The notes beneath the pieces were generated by a model that was not told the DNA's origin, did not search any database, and saw nothing but the letters and a program-made list of their open reading frames with translations. Below, piece after piece: positions 46,501 to 61,500 of a stretch of 64,000 nt of DNA. How positions within the stretch are numbered: position 1 is the first letter of the stretch; each line of letters starts with the position of its first letter. Both the position numbers and the translations under genes were made by a program. Source of the DNA: Saprospiraceae bacterium (GTDB taxonomy: Bacteria; Bacteroidota; Bacteroidia; Chitinophagales; Saprospiraceae); NCBI GenBank assembly GCA_016710235.1, contig JADJLG010000001.1, positions 1,787,501-1,851,500 of the forward strand, in the 5' to 3' direction.

Positions 46501-49500
46501 GAACTCAGGTGTCTATGGTGATTTGGATTCTCCGGGCTCTATAGGACAGGGTTATTACTGGGGAGAATTGCCAATTACTTCCCCATATATTACCATTATT
46601 GGAGATACTCTGTACTTTAGGTCTTATGACTTTCTGAAAGACAATTTTGGGGAATTGATCGCAGATGAGGGTTATAGATTTGTAGGATATGCTCGATTCA
46701 GAGGTAACTGCAACTCCATGGTTACCCCAATAAATGGCATATCCCAAAAACCTAGATATTGGTTTGATATGGATCCAAAAGTATTTGGTTATAGTACTTT
46801 GGAAGCCGGAAGAGTAGCTTATTCTCCTAGTTTGCCACCTGACAATTCCAATCAACTGGTATATGGATATACCGGTGCGCCAAATTTATCCATACAAGCA
46901 CCTATCAAGACTCAATCTCTGATTTCTGAATTTACTTGTTTCGAAGTCCAACTGATTAATTCCAGTGATTATTCTTCAAGTTTAACTTGGTTGACTGTAA
47001 CAAATGAATCCGGATCGGTACTCATACAATCTGTCAGAGATATTACGAATCCGGCTGCACCGATCACCTATACCCCAACTAGGGGCATCTATCAAATCGG
47101 AGCAATGAATAGCGCAGTTGGTGGCAACCCTTATACGAGAATATTTGAAATCTGCGTCATCGGAAACAGTTGTGCCTTAGATAGTTTTGTGGTGAATACA
47201 GGATGGGAATGCAAAGCTTATCCATACAGCATTGCCGAGGCGACTTGCAATAATCCGCAAACCTTATATCTGGAACCTATCGGTGCGGAATTGGGAATGG
47301 TGATAAAACACCCAGAAACGTCAATCATTGCAGATTTGTGTACTGAACAAGACTATGTAATCCAGTTGTCAAGTACAATTTTAGGAAGTCTCCAAGACAT
47401 TCATCTCCAATTTAATCTACCTGATGGTCAAGAATATGTTCCAGGCTCTTTTGAAATCGCATATCCTCCCCCGGCTAGCGGAAATTATAACGATGCAGTG
47501 TGGGAATCTTCTGCTGACCCGATAAATACTTTTGGCAATGATTGGGAAATTAATGTTTCACAACAGGATCCGGTACTTGCGTCTTCAGGGATGCCAGGTA
47601 CCCTTCAGCTTGGTCTAAATTATGCTTTTGTTCGATTTAATACAAGGACCACTTGTAATTATGCATCAGGTGGAAAAGTCAGGTTCCTTTCATGGGCTTA
47701 CAATGCTTGTGATGAATTAGTAAATTATAAGTTTAGCCCTGCAGGTGCTTTGAAGATCGCAGGTTTACCGGAAATTTATAAAACGGAGGTGCAACTCAAT
47801 GCAGATACATTGAACCCATGCAATATGGATCAAGCCCAAATCAATGTAGAGTTTGCAGTATCAACAGGCAGTGTTCCAACAGCCAGTAAAGACTCCATAA
47901 TAATCAAACTACCGCTGGGCGTGCACTATGTATCAGGGTCCTTCATGAATATCATGAATGCGGGTTCTTTGCCACCAGTAATTGAATTGGTAAATGGACA
48001 GGAGAATCTAATTTGGGATGTTGTAGATGGACTGACTGAATCTGCCCAGGTGAAATTTAAATTCTTTATCGAAGCAGTTGATGCGCAGCAAGCGTGCCGT
48101 GCTTATCCGATCGTAGCTTATACATTTAGTTCTAAAGAAGCACTTTGTGTGTCAAATATGACCTCTTGTGCAGTGAGAGCAATTTCTGATGAAACCGAAG
48201 AAAATATAACATTTGTAAAGCCAAACGTCAGTTTGAGTAATTTTAACTCTTCCACTAGGGCGATATTGCCTAATATGGAGGAAGTTTGTTATACTTTACA
48301 AGTAAAAAACACAGGAGAAGATGCTCCGGCCGGCACACCATTGACAGTAGAAGTTTATGCAGAAGACGGTGATGGGGATTTAGACGCTGGAGATGTTCTG
48401 CTTTTCAAGCGAACATTTTCAGTTACTCTCACAGAAGGAGATTCATTGACATTGATGGCTTGTGATACAGTTATGGCTGGTACGACATGTAGGCTAATGG
48501 CTGTCCTCAATCCTGAGAGTTCATGTGTTTGCGAAGTGATGACTTCATTTTTGTCCTACCCGAGTTTGACTCAGGCTTTTGTAGCAGATTATAATGTTTG
48601 CAGCGATGAATTACTAACTCAGGTTGGGCCTTCACCTCTAACCAAAGGAGTCGATTATCAATGGTTGACCTACGAAGGAAGCAATGTCAGCTATTTCCTT
48701 ACGCCGGATACCACACAGAGCAACTTCAAAGCCAGAAACACATCAGGTATCAATTTTGAATTGGATTATTTATTGAGAACGACTCGCAATAATCAATGTG
48801 TGGATTATGATACCATACACATTACTGTTTTTCCGGAAATAGTAGATAGTATTGCCTTTCAGGTTTGTCTAGGGCCCGGGTTTGACTTAGCAGGGCCCAC
48901 GACTGGTTCTAACTACCAGTGGACTCCGGCTCATTTAGTTGTCAATCCAAATAATCCTTTTACTGCTGCTTATGGTATTTCTGCACCAACGAGGTATAGA
49001 TTAGACTATACAGATGCCAATGGCTGTCCCGCAATTTATATAGCCAATGTTGACATCGTCGAATGTGGCAATACAGCTCTGGGTGATACAGTTTGGATAG
49101 ATTATAATTACAATGGTATCCAGGATGTAGGCGAACCAGGCTTGGCAAATGTTCAAGTATACCTCTACAATGCCAATGACCTTACAACACCTATCTCTGG
49201 AACAAATACCGATGCACAAGGATTCTACATTTTTGATACCATTCCTGCTGCGGATTATGTGATCCGATTTGTCTTGCCGGATGGTGCAACATTTACCTTA
49301 AATAATATAGGAAGCGATACAGATGATTCTGACGCAAATACCGGGACTGGATTCACTTCAAATTATTATGTACCAAACGGAGTAAGAAATCTTGATTTTG
49401 ATGCAGGTATCGTGTTTTTTGATTGGGCTGATGCACCTAATAATTACAAGACTACATTGAGTAGCGGCGGCCCAAGGCACGTGATCATACCTAATCTTTA

Positions 49501-52500
49501 CTTAGGAAGTATTGTTGATGCGGAATCGAACGGTCAGCCGGTCGCACTTGGTTCAGCTGCTACGGGTGATGACCTCAACAGCTTTACATCGGGAGATGAT
49601 GAAGATGGATTGGTTTCATTGCCGGCGTTAGGACTGGGTCTCGTAGGGGATCCTTACACTATCAGTATCAAAGCAACTAATCTAACAGGAAAAGACGCAT
49701 ATCTGGTGGCCTGGATAGATTTTAACAGGGATTTAATCTTTTCTCCATCTGAAGGATTAAAGGTTACAGTACCTGATGGTACAAATAATGGAACCTTCAA
49801 TCTTACATATACCGTACCGGCAAATCTGACAACCGGAATCAGTTACGTGAGGCTGAGACTGTCACAAGATCCGGCATTGACAGTAAGTACACCAGCCGGA
49901 CTTTCTCTGAGTGGAGAAGTTGAGGATTATGAATTGATGATCAATGACAAATTCGTAGATCTAGCGTTAACCAAAGTCATCAACACCACAGTCTCTCCGG
50001 GTCCTTTTGGACCGGGTTCATCCGTAACATTTAAAATCACGGTTACAAATCAGGGTAATCTTGATGCTACAAATGTACAGCTGGTTGATTATTTACCTGC
50101 TGGTTTAAGCTTGAACGATAGCGATTGGGCAGTACTGAGTGGCAGTAAAGTGAGATTAGTATCTCCCCTTCCATTAGTAAGAGCCGGTCTTGATACGATG
50201 GTGGATATCACATGTACCATAGACCCTTCCTTCAGGGGAAGTAGTCTTGTCAACTATGCAGAAATAACAAGCTCTTCGAATATTTATGGCTGGTCAGATA
50301 TCGATTCACAAGCGGATACTACCAGAGCAAACGACGCAGGAGGCGTGCCAGGTACAACTACTGATAATATGATCAACAATAATGGCACTTTGGATGAAGA
50401 TGATCAGGATCCAGCATTCGTACCGATCATAGACATGGCGTTGAAAAAATTGGTGGCCACAGCTCCTCCATACACTTATGGGCAGTTGCTAGATTTTACG
50501 ATTCGAATCTATAATCAAGGAACCGTCATCATGCAGAATACAACGGTAAAGGATTATATACCTTCTGGTTATACATATGCCTCCGCGGACAATCCAGGTT
50601 GGACCGGGTCCGCACCAATGATAAGCTTTACGTATGCACCAAGAATCAACCCTGGAGATAGTGCCTCAATCACTCTGAAACTTCGCATTGTTGCTTCAAG
50701 TGGTGCCTCAGCTTGGAATAATTACGCCGAGATTACTGAAATCAGAGACTCATCGAATACCTTGGTCAATACATTAGATGCAGACAGCAATCCTAATAGT
50801 AATGGAGCCGGAGAAACTTCTGTCACTCCCGGATCGACCAATGATGACAACATCAGCTCGACAAACAAAGGAGCAGATGAAGATGATCATGACCCGGCAG
50901 GTATTCAGGTTTTTGACCTGGCCATGAAAAAAGTGATTAGTACACCAGCTCCTTACAGGATTGGAGATGCTGTGACATACAATCATTGGATATATAATCA
51001 GGGCAATGTCATTGCCAGAAATATCAATATCATTGATTCAATACCTTGTGGATTGAGTTATATCATTAGCAATAGTCCACTTTGGACCTACAATGTGGGT
51101 GCCCGTGAGGCTACAACAACAATACCAGGGCCACTCAATCCAGGTGATAGTATATCAGTGCCGATTACCTTGCAGATTCAATCTTGCACTTCCGGAGGTG
51201 CTTATACCAACATCTCTGAAATCAACTCTGCGGCGGACCAAAATTTAAGCCCTCGTACAGATATTGATAGTTACCCTGACGGTAATCAAAACAATGATGG
51301 GACTCCGATAGACAACGCAACCACAAATCCTGCTGACCAAGATGATCATGATCCGGAAACATTAGAGATATGGGATCTTGCCCTCAAAAAGCAGTTGGTT
51401 ACCGCTGGTCCTTACGTATATGGACAAACTTTGACTTTCAGAATCAAAGTGTTCAATCAAGGAACAATTGCCGCTACCAATATCGAAGTTACAGATTACA
51501 TTCCGATAGGATTTTTATACCTAAGTGCAGAGAATCCTTCGTGGTCAGGGGCTAGCCCTACTGTAACAAGGACGATAAGTTCTGTGATCCTTCCTGGTGA
51601 TAGCAGCTCAGTAGATATTATCCTGCATATAGCACAGACCAGTGGTTCTGCTACTGGCTGGGTTAATTTTAGCCAGATAACAGGCTCACACGATTTAATT
51701 GGCAATGAAAGGACATTGGATGATGCAGATTCTGAAGCGGGCTCCTCTTACCCTGGTGAAACAGGAGTAGCTCTTGGAAGCACAGGAGATGATTTAATTA
51801 CCGGTTCTAACCCAGGGGCAAATGAAGATGATCATGACCCTGCAGGTATTCAGATATTTGACTTGGCACTCACCAAAACTATTGTTAACCCTAAGTCAGT
51901 CTGGAAATATGGTGATACAGTGTGTTTTGAAGTCAAAGTCTACAATCAAGGAAGTATTACTGCGAGCGACGTGACTATCCTGGATCATGTTCCTTGCGGA
52001 TATGAGTTCCTCAATATCAATGAACCAGCATGGATATTCAGTTCTGGTTCACGTATCGCACAAATGACCTTATCTGGAAATATATTACCTGGTGATTCTG
52101 TTTCTTACCAGATAAAATTAAAAGTCCAGCCTTGCAATACAACTGGAGCTTACATCAATCGTTCGGAAATATTCCGAGCTGAAGATGCTGCGGGTAATAA
52201 TATGACCTTAAATGACATAGACAGCAGACCCGACAACAATCCAATCAATGATGCCGGAGGTGTGCCCGGGACGACCACAGACAACCACATCTCAGACGAT
52301 GGAAGAGATACAAATGGGGACGGCATCACAGACGAAGATGATGCCGATCCAGAAATAATCCAGTTGATCGATATGGCCTTGCGTAAGACCACTGCAACCG
52401 CTGGTCCATATTCCTACGGTCAGTTGATCACGTTTAACATTCGGATTTATAATCAAGGTAGTGTTCCTATGCAGAATACTCAGGTAACAGATTATGTGCC

Positions 52501-55500
52501 TGCCGGCTTTACATATGCCTCTGCAGACAATCCGGGATGGACAGGGGCTGCACCATCTGTGAATTATGTATATGCTCCATCAATCAACCCTGGAGACAGT
52601 GCGGTGATTACGATCAAGTTGAGGCTGACTCCTGCATACACTCCAAATGCTTTTGTAAATTATGCTGAAATAACAGAGATTAGAGACAATACCAATACTG
52701 TTGTCAATGGCAAGGAGGCAGATAGTACTCCTGGTTCAAATTCAGTTACTGAAAGGAATGTGTTGCCGGGGACTTTAAATGATGACAATATTTCGAGCCT
52801 TAATCAAGGTGGTGAAGAAGACGATCATGACCCGACAGGTGTAGATGTATTTGATTTAGCGATGAAAAAAGTCAAACCTGCTGCATCATCATATGTTTAT
52901 GGGGATAATATCACCTTCAGCCATTGGGTTTATAACCAAGGAAACGTCGTCGCACGCAATATATCTCTAGTGGATAGTATTCCTTGTGGCCTGGTTTACC
53001 AAGTTGTCAATAGTCCGGTGTGGACCTATAATTCAACTACGCGTGAAGCTATCACAACTATTTCTGGGCCACTCAATCCAGGAGACAGTGTAAATGTAGA
53101 CATAGTCCTACAATTACAGCCTTGTACTGGTACTGCTTCATTTACAAATATATCCGAAATAACAGCTGCTGCTGACAATACAGGAGCCGCTCGTTCGGAT
53201 ATTGATAGCAATCCGGACGGCAACCAAAACAATGATGGTCTGTCGGTCGACAACGCGACTACAAATCCAGCTGATCAAGACGACCACGATCCTGAAATGC
53301 TTGATATTTGGGATCTTGCCGTCAAGAAACAATTAGTTACTGCCGGTCCATATTCTTATGGTCAAACATTAAGCTTTAGAATCAAAGTGTTTAATCAAGG
53401 GTCTCAAGCTGCACAAAATATCGTTGTCAATGATTATATCCCAGCAGGATTTATGTTCGCTGCTGCAAGTAATCCGGCATGGTCAGGCACTGCGCCGACA
53501 GTTACAGCTACGATTGCCGGGCCTCTCAACCCAGGGGACAGCACATTCATTGATATCCAACTGATATTGGTCAGGACAACTGGTGGAAGCCAGGATTGGT
53601 ACAACTATGCAGAGATCAATAGTTCTCAGGATTTGAGTGGAGCAGACAAAAGTGATTCGGATATTGACAGTGAAGCAGGGTCTGATGGAACTGCAGAACG
53701 TAATGTCATCCCTGGATCTGTAAATGATGACAATATCTCGAGCATTGACCAAGGAGCTGAGGAAGATGACCATGACCCGGCGGGAATAGAAGTCTTTGAC
53801 TTAGCTCTGAAAAAAATTAAACCGATTGCCTCGTCTTATACTTATGGTGATCTGATCACATACAGCCATTGGATTTATAATCAGGGTAGTATAGTGGCTA
53901 GAAATATTGCCATAGTGGATAGTATCCCATGTGGATTAAATTATCAAGCTGTTAATAGTCCTCTGTGGACTTATAATTCTCTGACCAGAGAAGCAGTAAC
54001 AACTGTTGCCGGACCTCTCAATCCGGGAGACAGTGTAAAAGTGGACATTGTGTTGCAATTACAAGCATGCACAGGAAAAGCTTCTTTTACCAATATTTCT
54101 GAAATCACAGGGGCTACTGATGGCTCAGGAAATCCTGTTATTGACATGGATAGCAACCCGGATGCCAATCAAAATAATGATGGTGTTTCTGAAGACAATG
54201 CTATCAACAGTACAACAGATCAAGATGACCATGACCCTGAAATGTTGGACATTTGGGATTTGGCAGTGAAAAAACAAATCACAACTGCCGGACCATATTT
54301 TTATGGACAAACTCATAATTTCAGAATAAAAATATTTAATCAGGGATCTCAGAGTGCTCAGAATATTGAAGTAACTGATTATATTCCTTCGGGTTATAGT
54401 TATGTTGCGGCCAATAATCCTATATGGTCAGGAGCGGCTCCGACAGTTACAACTACTATTGCAGGTCCGGTCCTTCCGGGTGACAGCACTTATGTAGATA
54501 TTGAATTGATATTGGAGAATACCTCCGGAGGTGAATCCCAATGGGTCAATTATTCAGAGATCACCGGTTCTCAAGATATATATGGCAAAGATCGAACTGA
54601 TCAAGACATTGATAGTGAAGCCGGCAGCAATGGAACTAATGAAATGGCAGTGTTGCCGGGTTCAGATAACGATGACAATATCGATAGTCACGCTATTGGA
54701 GGAGATGAGGATGATCATGATCCTGCAGGTATCGAGATTTTTGACATCGCGTTGAAGAAACAATTGATCACAAGCCAGATTAATTTCAGAAAAGATGATC
54801 AGATTCGGTATGCAATTACTGTGTACAATCAGGGCAATCTCTCGGCATCCAATATTGTAGTAATCGACAGATTTCCGTGTGGTTTTAATTTCATCTCTGA
54901 CCCTATATTGAATCCAGAATGGACTAATCCATCTTCCGGTATTATTGAAAAAACTATTGCAAGTCTCTTACCTGGAGAATCAATAGTTCTGGATGTTTAT
55001 TTTACCATTGATGTCCCACCGATTGACTGTCCTTCATCTATAGATACTTACAAGAATGTAGCTGAGGTGAAGTCAGCACTTGATCCATCGGGGGGAGAAG
55101 GTGATGATATAGATTCCGATCCGAACAGCAATACTGAAGCTGAGAATGGCGTCATTCCGGATAGTCCTGGTGACGATGTGGTAGATGTATCTGATCCTAG
55201 TGGTAATCAGGATGACCACGACCCGGCGGATTTGTCATTGTTTGATCTTGCATTGCGTAAAACCGTAGATCTTTCATATAAAGCAGAGCCATACAACTAT
55301 GGTGATGTCTTAAAGTTTGATATCACTTTGGTCAATCAAGGCAACATTTGTGTTGATTCAGTAAAGTTGGCTGACAATATTCCTTCAGGATTTGTTTTTA
55401 ATCCAGCATTGAATCCAAACTGGTCATTGGTTGGATCTGTAGCGAACTACACTTTTGAAGATCACAGGTTATGCTGGAGAGATTCAGTGACAGTACCTAT

Positions 55501-58500
55501 TTATTTAACTTTAACTCAAAGTCTGACTCCTGATGCTTACCTGAACTATGCTGAGATAGCAGGAGCTATAGATACTACGGGTAGGATGAGGACCGAGGAT
55601 AATGATTCTTATTTTGATACTGATCCAGGTAACGATTCAGGTGGTGTGGCAAACACTACTGATGATGATAATTTATTCGGCATGGGTCCGGATAGGGGCG
55701 AAGACGAAGATGATCATGATCCGGCTATGGTTGAAGTTTTTGACCTAGCCTTGCGCAAACTAGTAGTCGATGCTGCTCCATATCTTCTGGATGAAGAGGT
55801 GACTTATACCTTAGAAGTCCACAACCAAGGAAATGTTGCTGCCGGCAATATTGGTGTTGTGGATTATATACCTTGTGGTTTTGAATTTGTTCCTGCCTCA
55901 AATCCGGGCTGGACTCTGACTGGGAATATGGCAACATATCTCCTTGCGGGACCAATCGCTCCTTTGAATTTTACTTCAGTAAGCATTAAACTGAAAGTCA
56001 AAGCTTGCAATGCTGCTGGAGCTTATGAAAATATTGCGGAAATAACTTCGGCTGACGATGGAAATGGAAATGACAGAACAAATGATGATGCAGATTCACA
56101 GGCTGATAATGACCCATCGAATGACGATGACCCAATCGATAACCAAATAGAAGATCCGGCTGATCAGGATGATCATGATCCTGAGTTAATACCTGTGGCT
56201 GATCTGGCTTTAAAGAAGTTGGTAGTAGAACCTTCTCGAATTTACTTACCGGACGAAACCGTTGATTTTAAAATCGTGGTTTACAATCAAGGAAATATTG
56301 ATGCTTACAATATCAATGTCTCAGAGTATATCCCTGCAGGATATGATTTTGACGCTCAAAATGAAACAAGAAGTCCAGCATGGGTACTGTCATCTGGAGT
56401 AGCAACAGCTGTAATTAACGGACCGATTGCAGCTCAGGATAGTGCGGTGTTAGATTTTAGCCTGATCATTAGAAAAGGTTTTGAGTATCCTGAAGATTAT
56501 GTAAATTCAGCAGAGATTAGCTCATTTGAAGATGAAAATGGAGTTTCTCTCGTCGATATGGATTCCGATGCGGATACTGATCCGACAAACGATGGCCCGG
56601 TAAAAGATGATGAAATTGATAACACAGATAATGATGAGGATGATTCGGATACAGGATTGCCAATTTTCCAGATTTACGATTTGGCTTTGACAAAATCAGT
56701 CGATCCTAATCAGTACGCAAAGGTTGGAGAACTTTTGAATTATCACATTAAAGTGATCAACCAAGGATTGAATGGTACAGTCACTAATGTCACAATCGTT
56801 GAATATATTCCTACGGGTTTAAGTTTCGAGCCGGCAGCAAATACCGGCTGGGTGCTAAATGGTTCATATGCTGAATATACCATTGCAGGACCAATCTCGG
56901 ATGGTGAAGAAATTGAGGTTCCGATTTCATTGCGAGTTCTGGCAGGAGCCAATCCGGATAATTTGGTTAATTATGCTGAGATCAAATATTTTGAAGATGA
57001 AGATGGAGTTGATGTGACGGATAGAGAATTTGATTCTACTCCAGATGACAATCCTACCAATGACGTGGGCGGTGGCCCGGGAACACCTGATGATGATCGC
57101 ACAGATGGTAATGGTATTGATGATGAGGATGATCATGATGGCGCTGTTCCACAGATATTTGATCTGGCAATGATTAAAAGAACTTCTCAAGCCACCGCAG
57201 TGAGGGTTGGTGACGATGTTCCATTTACAATTACGATTTTCAATCAGGGTAATGTTGATGCAGAAGAAATTGAAGTACTGGATCAAATCCCTGCAGGATA
57301 TATTTTATCTCCTGCAGACGCAAATTCTTGGACCGCATTGAATACTTCACAAGCTACCAAATCCATAGCAGGACCACTGTTACCTGGAGATTCTATTGAT
57401 ATCCAAATAGTGCTGAGAGTGGTTCCGGGAGCGAAGTTGGCCAATCTTGTGAATAGTGCTGAAATTTTGTCAGCTCAAGATCCTGAAGGTAATATACCTC
57501 CGGACATGGACTCTCAACCTGATGATGATCAGAATAATGATGGAAATATCATCGATGACGAAATAGATGAATGCTGCGGTATAGACGAAGATGATACGGA
57601 TATAGCGGTTCCACCTGTGATGGACCTAGCTTTGCGTAAAACTGCAGATCGCAATATTCCTGTTAGAGCAGGTGACATTATCCGATTCAAAATTGAAATA
57701 TTCAATCAAGGAAATATCATCGCTGAGAATACTGTCATGTTAGATTATTTAGACCTTGGATATGCATTTGATCAAGCATTAAATCCACTTTGGTCAGCAA
57801 ATGGTTCGTATGTAATTTACAATATGAACGTGCAGATAGCACCGGGTTCGAGTGATTCTGTATTTATTTATTTGCGAGTTCTTCCGACGGCTACCACGAT
57901 TACTTTGGTCAATCGAGCCGAAATACTGAGCATGGAAGATGCAAATCAAAATGATATGTCGCACTTCGATATAGATTCTGATCCGGATAATGATCCTGTA
58001 AATGATTCAGGCGGTGATCCGTATGGACTGACCAATGATGCGTTAAATGGAGATGGTACAGGACCAATTGGAGCAGGTCTGCCAATCCATGATGAAGATG
58101 ATATGGATGTTGAGGGTTTAATATTGTGTGGGGGCATCAGCTGTAAAGGTGACGTAAACTTTAGTTTGGATGCTAATTGTGAAGGTGTGTTGACGCCGGG
58201 TGCATTATTATCTCCGGTTTCATCTCCACTCTTTGCTTATTTTATTTCTGTTAAAGATCTTGCAGGAAATCCTCATCCGAATTATTTCACTTCAGATGAC
58301 GTAGGTAAATGTTTTAATGTGACCATATTGGATACACTTTGTTATTCAAATACATGTTGGTCCAGGGTTTGTATCGAGGATAAGTTAGCTCCTGTTATTG
58401 TCTGCAAGCAAGATACTGTATCGTGTATTGCATTCGAAGATCCTAACCTGTTACCTGAAGTATTGGGAGATTGCAGTGGTGTAGAAATTAAATTGGTAGA

Positions 58501-61500
58501 TGAATCTATCGTTCCTTTACATTGTGATCCGCTTTTTGTAAAGCGTGTAGAAAGAAAATATGTAGCTATCGATCGAAGTGGAAATATCAGTGATACTTGT
58601 ACTTGGGTATTATTCGTGGAACGTATTAATATTTATGAAACTGATTTTCCAAGAGATACAATATTCGAATGTTCTGACACTTACGCAAAAGATGCTCAAG
58701 GCAATCCTTTGCCATCAGAAGTTGGTGTGCCAAGCTTTAACGGAGATACGATTTGGCCATATGTAGATTTGCTTTGCAATATCAATGTGACCTACGAAGA
58801 TTTCCGATATCCCGAAATTTCGTGCAGCACGAGAATTTTGCGCACCTGGACCGTTCGTGAATGGTGGTGTAATCGAGAGATCAGCTATTCACAGCCACAG
58901 TGGATCACTATTATTGATACTACTGGTCCTGTGATTTCCAAAGGGCCATACGATATGACTGTCACGACTGAATCCAGATCATGCAATGCGAAAGTCGTGT
59001 TGCCTGCGATTGAGGTAAGTGATGATTGTCACCGTGTGATCAGAGTGGATATCGCTTATCCTGGCGGTTTGCTTCAGAATCAAAATGGTGGTGTAATTAG
59101 TCTGCCTGTTGGGGTTCATGAGATTCAATACAGAGCTTATGATTCTTGCTATAATCAATCCATTTATTCTTTCATAATTACTGTGAAAGATCAAACTCAG
59201 CCTGTGGCAGTTTGCGATAGAAGAACAGTAGTAGCACTCAATCACAGTGGATTTAATTGGGTCCCTGCAGAAGTGTTTGATGATGGAAGCTTTGATGAAT
59301 GTGGTATGGATCATTTTGAAGTAAGAAGAATGGATGAGAGCAGTTGCGGAACCTTAGGTCCCGACGATTGGGGCCCGGAAGTTGGATTCTGTTGCGAAGA
59401 CGTGGGACGCGAAATCATGGTCGGTTTCAAAGTTGTCGATCATAGTGGTAATGAAAGTATTTGTATGGTATTGGTAGAGGTACAAGACAAAGATAAACCA
59501 ATCGTTACTCCATTACCTGATATCACAGTTGACTGTAGGTTCCCGATAGACTTAACAAATCTGGGATCCTCGTTTGGAAATATTGTGACACAGCAAACAG
59601 ACAGAAAACCGATTGTGATTGATCCAATTTTTTGGCATGAAATAAATGGTCATCCGCTGGATGGACTAGTTGAAGATAATTGTCCTCCTCTTGTTGAGGA
59701 AATTGTGAATTCTGAGAATTTAAATCAATGTGGCCTTGGGGTAATAGAACGCAAGTTTATTTTCTCTGACATGCAAGGTAATAAAGACAGTACCTCACAG
59801 TTAATTACTGTGATCAACCACGAATCATTCGATGCAACAAATATCATTTGGCCTTTGGATTTTGATACGAGTGGAATCTGTGATCCTGATCTTTTATTGC
59901 CGGAATTACTCAATAGTTTAGCTTTCAATGGACCACAGTTTGACGATGATGTGTGTTCATTGGTAGGGGTCAGCTACAAGGATCATGTATTTTCTCCGAC
60001 ACGATTTGGAGATCCATGTTTTAAAATATTTAGAGTGTGGAGTGTGATAGATTGGTGTCAAAGTGTCAATAAAATACCTGTAATTTACACAGATACTCAG
60101 GTGATTAGAATTTTGAATGAAATACCACCGACCATTTTAGATGGTTGTAACAATGATGTTGTGTGCAGTTATGATATCAACTGTTCTGATATTCCATATA
60201 CCTTCCTCATCAAAGCAGAAGATGATTGCACAGCACCGGAGGAAATGTTGTATACTTTCAGATTAGATTTGAATAGTGATGGAACTATTGATATCGTTAA
60301 TTCTGCTTTAGCAGGTTATATGGTTTCGGGCAATTATCCAGCAGGTATTCATACAGCCAGATGGGAAGTAGAAGATCGTTGTGGAAATATTGCCACCTGC
60401 GAATACAAAGTAGAATTGAAAAACTGTAAAGCTCCTGTTGCTTATTGTATCTATGGTGTAGCTATCGGATTGGTTCCAATGGATCTCAATGGAAACGGGC
60501 GATTTGATCCGTATCCAATAGACATTGAAATAGATACAGTTTGGGCAAAAGACCTCGATGCAGGAAGTTATCAAGTGTGCGGGAATAAAGTAAAATTGAG
60601 TTTCTCTGCTGACACAAATGATATCTACAGAGTATTTACCTGTGATAGTATTGGACAAAGATTTGTGGAATTGTGGGTAACCGATGAAAATGGAAACCAA
60701 GATTTCTGTAAAACTTATGTGCTGGTGCAGGACAATAATCAAGTGAATATTTGTGAAGACAACACAACTTTTGCCACAATTTCAGGACAAATAAGTACCG
60801 ATATAAATGAAAAGGTCGAAAATGTAGGTGTTTCATTGGAGCAATCCAATCAAAATACGGATTTGACGAATTACGAAGGTATTTATGAGTTCGATAAAAT
60901 GCCAATAGGGGGCAATTATTTTGTTGCACCATACAAGAATGATGATTGGCTTAATGGTATAACAACAGCAGATATCGTCAAGATTCAGAAACACATTTTG
61001 GGAGTTGAACCGATAACAAGTCCGTACAAAATGATTGCGGCCGATGTCAATAGAAATGGCACGGTGACTGCGAACGATATATCTGAGTTGCGAAAATTGA
61101 TTTTGGGTGTAACCACGCAAGTTGTCAAGAACACCAGTTGGAGGTTTGTTGAATCAGAGTACACATTTGCAGATCCGGAAAGTGCATTACAAATTCCATT
61201 TCCTGAAAAAGCATCGATCTCTCAATTGGTAGGAGATATGAAGTTAGACTTCAAGGCTGTCAAAATTGGTGATTTGAATGGAACAGTCAGAACTAGAGGA
61301 GCAAATGGCGGTATTCAAGTGAGACAATCCAATGCGTTACAACTGGAAATTCCAATGTTGCTCTTGTCTAAAGATCAGGTCGTTGAGATTCCATTCAGTT
61401 CAAAGAATTTTGATGAGTATGATGGATTCCAGATGACATTAGAATATGATGCAAGCCTATTGCAGTTGATGGAGATCAACGGTAATGCGTCACAGGGATT

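Noticed and set aside
49958..58120. Regularly spaced repeats as a possible CRISPR-like array
   Set aside because: The period is about 480 bp, the repeats are coding and similar at protein level (DUF11), and there are no short identical repeats with unique spacers.
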